Shown here in pieces: positions 1 through 7,200 of a stretch of DNA of 9,631 nucleotides. Numbering within the stretch: position 1 is the stretch's first letter; every line of letters begins with the position of its first letter. This stretch comes from CAYUTA01 sp964447605. GTDB lineage: Bacteria; Bacillota; Clostridia; Christensenellales; CAG-138. Under the pieces are notes generated by a model, which had not been told where the DNA came from, ran no database searches, and was given only the letters and a program-made list of their open reading frames with translations. The position numbers and the translations under genes are program-made. The stretch spans positions 1 through 9,631 of the forward strand of contig CAYUTA010000077.1 in NCBI GenBank assembly GCA_964447605.1, read 5' to 3'.

Positions 1-119
1 CTGCTTTCGCATCGCCTCGACTCCGTTTTCGTGTCCGGCTGTTTTGATACAGCCCTGCGTTTCTTGGAATTAAAAGTACACAAAAAAGTAGACGCTATTT
101 TGATAAAACATCCAGCGTG

Positions 120-265
120 TCAAAAAAGGCGGGCAGCAACTATCTTTTTGGATATAAGACGTTTTGCGTGGTCACAGTCGAGGATGTAGCAGCCATAGCC
201 GTCCGTACCGTATGCGATATACTGCGCCCACTCGTCAGCCGTATAAATAGAAGCGGGCGAGAAAA
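120..265 (-). other. unidentified reverse-strand ORF remnant
   Basis: An open reverse frame ends at a stop at 120-122. Its last ~48 residues read like real protein: the sequence contains YTADEWAQYIAYGTDGYGC followed by a Lys-rich end, with mixed hydrophobic and acidic composition. The frame stays open to 341, but the part beyond about 265 overlaps the transposase relic and is probably not its own sequence. This suggests the 3' end of an older gene cut by the insertion. I do not recognise the family, and no start codon or ribosome-binding site can be assigned. It could equally be a chance open frame. Positions 1-119 hold nothing I can assign. Confidence 0.25.
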
Positions 266-1185
266 ATGCTGAGAGAGGAAAGGGCTCGAACGCAACATCA
301 TGGAGATGATGTGTACGGAGCTGCTGGTACCCAAAGAGCATTTGCTGCGTAAGATCGACGCCGCGGTGGATTCATATCTACGACATCGTAAGCAAGCTGT
401 ACTGAGAAGATCAAGAAAGAAATACCAAAAGCGGCGCGGCATTACGAGGAAACACCGTGGGCTGAGAGCAATGCGACCGAGAGCAGCATGGAAAAGAACC
501 GTTTGACGATGATCCGCCGACAGCAGGAACACGGGGCATTACAGAATCCACTACAGACCCGGAAAGCGGGCTGTTTCACAAAGGGCGAGCACAAGATGTG
601 CTTCGCGCATGGAGCATATACCTTATGCGATGACGGCAACTAGGTACTTGGAGTCGAGGTTCGATCAGGGAATCCACACGACAGCGTGGTGTTTGACGAG
701 GGATACGGAAAAGTAAAGCAACGGTTTCCGCAGATAGAGGTGATCTCCGCAGACGCAGGATACAAAACACCATGGATCTGCAGGCGGGTATTCGACGACG
801 GGAGGCATCCCTCGCTTCCGTACCGAGCGCCCATGACAAAGGACGGAAATCATCCGTGGCATGAATATGTTTGCGGCGAATACTTTGTGATTTATCCGGA
901 ATACAAAACGCTCAGCTACGCAACAATGAACAAGGACAGGTATCGGGAATACAGGAGCAAGCCTTACGTCTGCGCCCACTGCCCGACCAAAGAAAAATGC
1001 ACACAGAATTGGATTTGCCAAAAGACTGTCGCAGCACATATATGGCAGGAATATCTGGACTGAACGGAGGACGTTCGGCACTCACCGATAGGGACGTCAA
1101 GTTACGCACGTCGAAAGGAAACGGGCGGGCGGGTCTTTGCTGACGCCAAAGTGCGGTACACGCAGTTCCAGGACTTTGCCGCCGC
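266..1185 (+). pseudogene. degenerate IS1182-family transposase (DDE type)
   Basis: This is a broken transposase of the IS1182 family, whose intact members cut and join the ends of their element and are usually about 450-550 residues long. Family-like segments occur in order but in different frames: a start MLREERAR at 266; MEMMCTELLVPKEHLLRKID from 300; IHIYDIVSKLY from 370; EKIKKEIPKAARHYEE from 404; ESTTDPESGLFHKG at 544-585; GEHKMCFAHGAYTLC from 584. From 686 to 1060 a longer run contains SADAGYKTPWICRRVFDDGR, YREYRSKPYVCAHCP and HIWQEYLD. In-frame stops lie at 641-643 and 1061-1063, after which the same frame continues with RRKETGGRVFADAK and RYTQF. The usual stretch of roughly 100 residues between the IYDIV and KKEIPK segments is missing. 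The end merges into the solute-binding-protein fragment at about 1180. It is not functional. I could not find terminal inverted repeats. Confidence 0.85.
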
Positions 1186-1191
1186 TGAATA

Positions 1192-1428
1192 CCGTGCGCC
1201 GCCGCCGTAGGAGCGCGTCATGACAACGTCCGCAGCGGTGCCGTTGGCAGGAGCGGTTTGCAGATAGATATCGTACTCGGTAGCCTGAATGGGCTCATAC
1301 ACGACCTCGATATTGGGATGCTCAGCCGTAAAGAGCTCATTCATCTTCGTGATGGCGGCCTGATCCTCGGTACGCCATCCGATGTACTTGATGGTCACCT
1401 TTTCGCCGTCCGCGGCCGGCTCCGCCGC
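1192..1428 (-). pseudogene. fragment of an ABC-transporter extracellular solute-binding protein
   Basis: A reverse-strand frame of about 79 residues resembles the N-terminal lobe of sugar-type solute-binding lipoproteins. It starts with an Ala/Pro/Glu/Asp linker (AAEPAADGEKVTIKYIGWR), continues with TKMNELFTAEHPNIEVVYEP, and ends with YDIYLQTAPANGTAADVVMT and RSYGGGAR. Intact proteins of this family are about 400-450 residues. They capture a sugar or oligosaccharide outside the membrane and deliver it to a permease. Here the signal peptide and lipobox cysteine are missing on one side, and everything after the first lobe is missing on the other. The right junction (1428-1460) meets a recombinase fragment and the left meets the transposase relic. 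The assignment rests on recognised family pattern only; the substrate cannot be inferred. Confidence 0.72.
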
Positions 1429-1459
1429 CTTGTGCCGCCTTCGCGTGGCATATACCTTA

Positions 1460-1826
1460 GAGCACACATTGATCGATGAAATGATTGAGACTGCGCAGGA
1501 ATCGCCTGAGATCCGTATTTTGCAGGCAGAATTGTCAAAGCCGCTATTGACAAAGGATCAGATCGTATTCCGGATTAGACGATTAAAGAGCCAAAACTCC
1601 GATGCCCCCACTGCCAGGCGGCAACCGATTGATTACTTTGTAAATTCAATCTTATCTTTATGACGATAGAATCATGTTGATATATAGCCGCAAGGACGAA
1701 ACCCAAACCGGACTGTTTTCCGAGGTGGAAGAAGCTCACGGAGGTAAAAACGGGAGTTTAGATTTGCTGCATACCGCTTCGCCACGCCGCCGCGGGCTGC
1801 ACTTGATTCGCGGCGATTTTTACTAA
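1460..1826 (+). pseudogene. C-terminal fragment of a large serine recombinase, frameshifted
   Basis: The frame from 1460 reads LIDEMIETAQESPEIRILQA, then LSKPLLTKDQIVFRIRRLKS, then RRQPIDYFVNSI before stopping at 1661-1663. Shifting by one base at about 1652 restores the familiar YLYDDRIMLIYSRKDETQTG from 1653, and that frame stays open to a stop at 1824-1826. This pattern (coiled segment, LTKDQI, then RRQxIDxFVNxIYLYDDxI) is the C-terminal end of the large serine recombinases that move integrative elements in Clostridia. The catalytic N-terminal resolvase domain, the recombinase domain and the zinc ribbon are all absent. The piece is therefore dead twice over, by truncation and by a one-base insertion. 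It marks a past integrative element near this locus. Confidence 0.75.
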
Positions 1827-2016
1827 AAATCCCCTCCGCCCGCTCCCTTGCCCATCCTCTTTCGCATAAAGTCCCGCTCTCATCGGCTAAGGGCTTGCAG
1901 GCGCGCTTTTTTCACGCCGTTTCGGTCGCCGCCAACTTTTTTGCGGGGATGCGTCTGCAGGCGGGAAACCAGGTCGCGGCGGCACTTTTCCCCGCCCCTC
2001 CATTTTTCAGGCCATC
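1827..2016. other. GC-rich stretch without recognisable gene
   Basis: Frames here are open on the forward strand only as extensions of a long frame running antisense to hflX. The residues are dominated by Arg, Ser, Pro and Cys, as expected of shadow frames in GC-rich DNA. I see no tRNA, no ribosome-binding site with a plausible start, and no repeat. The sequence separates the mobile-element debris from the hflX terminator. Confidence 0.4.
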
Positions 2017-2037
2017 AAAACGCTGCGTTTTTCAGCG
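2017..2037 (-). terminator. probable intrinsic terminator of hflX
   Basis: Read on the reverse strand, CGCTG, a 7-base loop (AAAAACG) and CAGCG are followed directly by TTTT. The hairpin begins 13 bases after the hflX stop codon, the expected place for a Rho-independent terminator. The stem is only 5 bp, so efficiency is uncertain. Confidence 0.42.
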
Positions 2038-2050
2038 GACGGAAATGCGC

Positions 2051-3823
2051 TCACCGGAGCGCGTTATTTATGCGCCAGAGCTCCGCTTCGCTCAGCATGG
2101 CAGTTATATGCGTGCCGTCCTCGCCATGTTCCTGTTTCAAAATCGTGCCCGTTTCCCGAATCAGGCGCATTGCCTCATATCGGTCATACGGAACGGTCAA
2201 TTCCACGCGCACCTGGCGGCTGTTCAGCGCTTGCTCCACCGCCGATTGCAATGCGTCCAGTCCGGCGCCCGTTTTGGCTGAGATACAGACCGCGCCCGCC
2301 TTACCCGGCCGCTGCGCGGCAATTTCACACTTGTTGTATACCTCGATACGCGGCGTATCCAGCACGCCCAGCGTGCCAAGCACATCCTCAACAATCCGCA
2401 TCTGCACGTCGAAATACGGGCATGCGGCGTCGATTACATGCACAATCAGGTCCGCGTCGCGCACCTCCTCGAGCGTAGAACGAAATGCGCTGACCAGATC
2501 ATGCGGCAGCTTGTTGATAAACCCCACGGTATCCGACAGCAGGCATTCCGTGCCTCCTGGCAGCGTGATACGCCGCACAAGCGCGTCAAGCGTGGCAAAC
2601 AGCTTGTCCTCGGCCAGCGCGTCGCTGCCGGAAAGCGCGTTGAGCAGCGTGGATTTGCCCGCGTTTGTGTACCCCACCAGCGCGACGAGCGGAATGGAAT
2701 TGACGCTTCGCCTTGTACGCCGCAGCGCGCGCTGTTTTTCAATTTCACGCAGCTCCTGCTCCAGTTCGAATATCCGGCGGCGAATCCGGCGGCGGTCGAT
2801 TTCAAGCTTTTTTTCACCCGGGCCGCGCATGCCTACGCCGGACGCACCCTGTCTGGAAAGCACGCGGCCCATGCCCAGCAGCCGTGGCAGACGATATTGC
2901 AACTGTGCCAGCTCCACCTGCAGCTTGCCCTCGCGGGATTGCGCGCGCTGCGCGAAAATATCAAGTATCAGCATCGTCCGGTCGATGATCGGCAGCCCCA
3001 GAGCAGTTTCCAGATTGCGCAGCTGGATTGCGGAAAGCTCGTCGTCGAACACACAAACATCGGCCTCCGTGGCATTGCAGACCAGGCTTAGTTCATCCGC
3101 CTTACCCGCGCCGATGTAGGTCGCGCCGTCCGCGGTGCGTTTTCTTTGCGTCTCACGCGCCACAACGTTCAGCCCGGCCGTTTCGCAAAGCGCGGAGAGT
3201 TCGTCCATCGTATCGTAACCCGCATCGCCCTCAATTCCTGCCAGCACCGCCCGCTCCGGACGCGCGGCGGTGACGGCGTAAGCGGAGGTCGTCAGCCGGG
3301 CGTCGGCCTCCCGTATGGCCTCCATCAAGGTCCGCTGCGGCAGGCGGCCGGGGCGCATGGGTCCATACAGCAGCGTTTCGCGGCGGTCCCCGTCTTCTGC
3401 AGGCTCGCCGATAAACCCGGCGTATACGTCCGCCGCACGCCCGTCGCGCACGCCGATGGCGACCATTGCGTCCAGCCGCAGGGCGTTGAGCGAGCCACGG
3501 TCTACGTCGCTGAGCATGCCGCTGCCGTTGGGATGGGTGTGGATGCAACGCACACCGCAGAGGCGGTCTGCGTTGCGCACAACCCGCATCTCTTCCATCC
3601 CCACCGTCCGGTCGTCGCCTATACGCACATCCAGAACACCGCCCGCGCGCGCGACGTAGATCAACACTTCACGGCCCACCGCCTGTGTAAATCGGGCCAG
3701 CGCCTCCACGACCTCTGCGGAAAGGAACTCCGATGCGGACATCGGCATATCGTACAGCGTCTGTATCTGCGCAAGCAACGTATCGCGGATGCCGCTGGTG
3801 TTTCCATGCACTTCTTTTTTCAT
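2051..3823 (-). CDS. hflX: ribosome-associated GTPase HflX with N-terminal JAMM/MPN-like domain (590 aa)
   Basis: HflX is a cytoplasmic GTPase that binds the large ribosomal subunit and splits stalled or idle 70S ribosomes, notably under stress. The HflX hallmark RGPGEKKLEIDRR begins at residue 333. The G domain shows G1 GYTNAGKS (384-391), a switch I threonine in LFATLD (T411), G3 DTVGF (431-435, the GF typical of HflX), G4 NKCE (497-500) and G5 SAKTG (515-519). A short C-terminal domain ends at LWRINNALR. At 590 residues the protein is about 160 longer than the ~430-residue classical form. The extra N-terminal part has REVLIYV (E52) and HTHPNGSGMLSDVD (H95, H97, S105, D108), matching the JAMM pattern HxHPx6SxxD. 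Such extended HflX proteins are known in Clostridia. I chose the ATG at 3823 because AGGA lies 8 bases upstream; an ATG at 3859 would add 12 residues but lacks a comparable site. G4 has Glu in place of the usual Asp. The gene appears to be transcribed alone. Confidence 0.95.
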   Translation of the reverse strand: MKKEVHGNTSGIRDTLLAQIQTLYDMPMSASEFLSAEVVEALARFTQAVGREVLIYVARAGGVLDVRIGDDRTVGMEEMRVVRNADRLCGVRCIHTHPNGSGMLSDVDRGSLNALRLDAMVAIGVRDGRAADVYAGFIGEPAEDGDRRETLLYGPMRPGRLPQRTLMEAIREADARLTTSAYAVTAARPERAVLAGIEGDAGYDTMDELSALCETAGLNVVARETQRKRTADGATYIGAGKADELSLVCNATEADVCVFDDELSAIQLRNLETALGLPIIDRTMLILDIFAQRAQSREGKLQVELAQLQYRLPRLLGMGRVLSRQGASGVGMRGPGEKKLEIDRRRIRRRIFELEQELREIEKQRALRRTRRSVNSIPLVALVGYTNAGKSTLLNALSGSDALAEDKLFATLDALVRRITLPGGTECLLSDTVGFINKLPHDLVSAFRSTLEEVRDADLIVHVIDAACPYFDVQMRIVEDVLGTLGVLDTPRIEVYNKCEIAAQRPGKAGAVCISAKTGAGLDALQSAVEQALNSRQVRVELTVPYDRYEAMRLIRETGTILKQEHGEDGTHITAMLSEAELWRINNALR

Positions 3824-3831
3824 ATGGACTA

Positions 3832-3835
3832 TCCT
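3832..3835 (-). promoter_or_regulatory. ribosome-binding site of hflX
   Basis: AGGA on the reverse strand, 8 bases before the ATG at 3821-3823. It decides the start in favour of MKKEVHG over the in-frame ATG 36 bases further upstream. Confidence 0.65.
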
Positions 3836-3896
3836 ACACGCAAACCGCAACTTTATCAATAAAAAATATGGTTTATGCGCACAAAGGGGGGGCAGG

Positions 3897-3920
3897 CGTC
3901 AAAAAATGTTGTTTTTGACG
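3897..3920. promoter_or_regulatory. perfect 9-bp inverted repeat upstream of hflX (operator or hairpin candidate)
   Basis: CGTCAAAAA and TTTTTGACG are exact inverted complements separated by six bases (ATGTTG). The element lies 74 bases upstream of the hflX start. Each arm carries TTGACG, a good -35 hexamer, one on each strand. The reverse-strand copy could serve hflX, but no good -10 lies 16-18 bases from it. It could be a repressor operator overlapping a -35, or a short RNA hairpin. The run of T after the stem on either strand is part of the stem itself, so it is not a typical terminator. Confidence 0.4.
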
Positions 3921-3930
3921 GAGACAACCG

Positions 3931-4006
3931 CGCTTTGCCTCCCGCATCTATGCGCTCCCGGGCGGTAAAACGCACAAAGCGTGGGCGGCGGATGCGGATG
4001 CCGCCC
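3931..4006. other. non-coding stretch with two potential hairpins
   Basis: CGCTTTG (3931-3937) pairs with CAAAGCG (3975-3981), enclosing a small GCAT-CT-ATGC hairpin (3944-3953). Directly after it, GGGCGGC (3983-3989) pairs with GCCGCCC (4000-4006) across a 10-base loop. No frame here looks coding. The folds may belong to a leader of hflX, to a small RNA, or to chance pairing in GC-rich DNA. I recognise no riboswitch or known small RNA. The remaining gap from 4007 to 4226 shows nothing assignable. Confidence 0.25.
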
Positions 4007-4227
4007 TTGCCCATAATCCAAGCTTCCCCCTGCGGAGAACGTTTTTGTCACATTGACGCCAACGTTAAGCTATTTTGAAGGCTACCAAAATCAGCGACAT
4101 ACGCAGTGATTTCAGCACGTCTCATGCAGCAAAGCCGACAGACGATGCAATCGTCCGAGGACAAAGCCGCATGCAAAAATCCTGCCGTATCGCTTCCCGC
4201 CGGCCAGCCAAAGTTTGTCGATGGCCC

Positions 4228-4256
4228 GAAAAGCCGGGCGTGTTCGCGCCCGGCTT
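4228..4256 (-). terminator. intrinsic terminator of the Ig-like repeat protein gene
   Basis: A perfect 10-bp stem, AAGCCGGGCG (4231-4240) with CGCCCGGCTT (4247-4256), has a 6-base loop. Read on the reverse strand it starts 40 bases after the stop of the large gene and ends in CTTTTC. It is the strongest hairpin in the gap and separates the large gene from hflX. On the forward strand it is followed by AGGTTTTT, so it may act in both directions. Confidence 0.8.
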
Positions 4257-4296
4257 CAGGTTTTTCCAAGAGGATTCAGCTTTTCTGCCCGCAGGG

Positions 4297-7200
4297 TCAG
4301 GAGGCGTAGAGGATTGTAACCGTCTCCTCTTTTGCAACCCTGCTGCCGTCCTTGGCCGAGGCCTTTACGGTAATTTCTACGTTTTCCGTTTTGCCCGCCA
4401 CGCGTTTGGCCGTGATTACGCCGGTGCTGGCGTTGATGGAAGCATACGTGCGGTCCTCCGCCTTTTCGATGCTCCATGCCACGGCCTTATTGGTCGCGTT
4501 GGCCGGGTCGATTACAGCCCTGAGCCGCAGGGTTGCGCCGGGCCTGACCTGTAGATCCGTCACGCTTGAAGAATACGGCTCGATTGCGATCGCTGTCACA
4601 TATTTGACGAACTTGACATATACATACGCGCTCTTGTTGCTGCCGTCCGTGGCCTTGGCCGTAAATTTCACCGTGCCCGTGCGCTCGCCCGTCAGCGTGA
4701 CCGCGCCCGCAGCGTCGATCGTGGCAATCGCAGGGTTGCTCGACGTCCATACGACCTCGCCGCGTGCCTGCGCGGGGAGAACTTCCGAAGCAAGCGCAAC
4801 ATCCTCCTCCATGCCGACGGTCAGAGTCGAACTGGTGACGTAAACGCCGTCACGAAGGATCCGCACGCCCGTTGTGGCCGGATAGATGGTAACGTCCAGC
4901 GTGCCGGAAATACCGCTGCCGTCCTTGGCCGTTGCGGTTACCGTAACAACATGCACTTCGGTAAAGCCGGGCTTTGCCGTCAGAACGCCGCCGGATGAGA
5001 CGGTCGCATATTTTTTGCCCTCTTCATCCAGGCTCCAGGCGATCGCCTTATTGGTCGCGCCGACGGGCTCGACCGTGGTCTTGAGCGCGAGCGTCTTGCC
5101 GGTGATGACCTCCGGGGCCGCCATCGCCGTCTTCGGCTCCACGAGAATCTCGGTTACAAGGCTGGAAACAAGATACGTTACGGACGCGGATTTTCTTGCG
5201 CCTATGGTAGTTGAGGCGGTGATCGTTGCCCGGCCCGTTTTCAAAACGGTTACCGTGCCGTCCGCGTCGACGCGCAGTACGCTGGACGCGCTGGATTTCC
5301 AGCCGACGTCCGCCGGTTCCTCGCTTCCGCCGCCGGTATGCAGATAGGCCGAAAGCTGGAATATGCCGCCCGTTGAAATATCGTTGATATCGAGCGAAAT
5401 CTGACCCGTCGTCACGTTTGCGCCCTCGTCATTGCGCAAAATCAGCGCGCCAAGGCCGGGGACGATTGTAACGGAATATCTGCAGACCTCCGTGCCGCTG
5501 TCGGCCGCGACGGCGCGCACTTCAACCGGCCCGGTCGTCTCATACACGGTTTTTGCGCTCAGGCGGCCGGCGGACGAGACGGCCAGGTATTTGCTGTCCG
5601 CCGAATCCACCAGACTCCACGTAACCCTCTTATTGGTCGCGTCCGACGGAACCACGTTCCATTTGAGCTGATAGCTTTTGCCGGAGGCAAGCTCATGGTT
5701 CAGCGGCCAGTCCGTCAGCCCGATCATCCTAATCAGCTTGGCCGACTGAATCTTTACCGTTGCGCTGCGGTTGCTGCCGTCGGTCGTTTTGACCGTGATG
5801 GTCGCCGTTCCGGCCTTCGGGTTAACCGGAAGCGTTACCTCGCCGGTGTCTCTGTCCACAAGCACGATGGCGCTGTTGCTCGAGGTCCATGTAAACTCCT
5901 GCTTCGTCCCGGCGGGATACGCCTCCGCGCTCAGCAAAATGGTGGCCGACGGATCGTTTGCATCGATGGCCAGCGTTTTGCCGGTCACGGCTTCACCGTC
6001 GCGCAATATGGCGACCCGGGAGGCCGCCGGGAGGCAGATGCGCACAACCGCCGTCTTGTTGCTGCCGTCCGTGGCCCTGGCCGTAATGGTCGCCGTGCCC
6101 GTACGCGCGGCGATGATATCCACCAGACCGTTGTCATCCACAACCGCAACCTGCCGGTTGTTCGACGACCATATAAATTCCTGCAGCGCATCGCCCGGCA
6201 GCGCGCTGGCGGTGAGCTGAATGCTGTCCATCGCGCCCTGCCAGCTGATGTTCACCGTTTTGTTCGTTACATCGATGATTTCGCCGGTGTCCGGGTCGGT
6301 CATGGTAAGCTGCACGCTCGAGACCGACGGCGTCAGCAGAATCGTCACGGAGTCTATCGCCGCCTCGTTGACCGCGGAGGTTGCGGTTACCACAAGCTCA
6401 AGCGCATACGGAACCGCTTTCGTCTTCAACTGGCCGCTGGAGGAGACCGACGCATACGGCGCGCCGTCGCCCGAAAGCTTCCACTTCACCGAACGGTTGG
6501 TCAGCGTTGTGTCGGATGCGATATCCGTTTTCAATATGGCGGACGTGCCCGCGCGCATGGAATTCGGCGCGCCGATAATGGTCAGCGCAACCGGGTACTT
6601 GACATACTCAACCTTCACGGCGGTCGACTTGTTGCTGCCGTCCCTGGACTTGGCAGTCAGTGTCACGCCGCCGGGCTTCGCACCCGGGGTGAGCGTCACC
6701 GTATTGTCGGCGTTGACCGTCATAATCCCGTAGGCGCCGCGGATATCGCTCGTTGTCCAGGCGACTTCGTCGCCCGCATCTTCCGGCTCGGTGGCCGCGG
6801 CAAACGTGAATATCCCATTGACCGCTTCAAGATTGCAGACCAGCGTTTTGCCGCTTACGTCTTCACCCGAATTCTGATTGGTAATCGCGATCTTTGTCAC
6901 GCGCGGGATGATTGTAATCTCCTTCGTGTCCTCGACTGCGCTTCCATCCCTGGCAACGGCCTTTACCGTAACGGTGGTCGTCCCGGTCACATACTTTGCC
7001 GTCAGCACGCCGGTGGAGGAAATCGAAGCGTACCGCCCGTCGGTTTCACCGGTAAGCGACCACGTCACATTCCGGTTGTCCGGCTGCGGTTCGTCAAAAC
7101 GAATCTTCAGCGTCGTGGACGAGTTGGAAACCAGCGTATCGTCCTCCAGACTGCTGATAATGGTCAGCCCCGCCGCCAGCCTGTCCACCTTAATCTTGAC

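Noticed and set aside
1..119. Forward frame reading LELKVHKKVDAILIKHP
   Set aside because: Looks mildly protein-like, but it is too short and cut by the window edge, with no family recognised; it may be coding or chance.
2047..2062. Hairpin GCGCTC-ACCG-GAGCGC at the hflX stop codon as terminator
   Set aside because: It overlaps the stop codon and has no T run on the reverse strand; the hairpin at 2017-2037 fits better.
1848..3119. A 423-residue forward open frame over hflX
   Set aside because: Rich in Ser, Arg and Cys with no recognisable motif, and antisense to a gene with all GTPase motifs intact.
3824..3859. Start of HflX at the upstream ATG (3859)
   Set aside because: No good ribosome-binding site, whereas the ATG at 3823 has AGGA at 8 bases and gives the usual short N-terminus.
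3831..3859. TTGATA with 17 bases to TAGGAT as an hflX promoter
   Set aside because: The -10 would overlap the AGGA ribosome-binding site and give a nearly leaderless transcript.
4048..4554. Small open frames on both strands across the gap and the end of the large gene
   Set aside because: They cross the strong terminator hairpin and the coding end of the repeat protein, with no start context and no family-like sequence.
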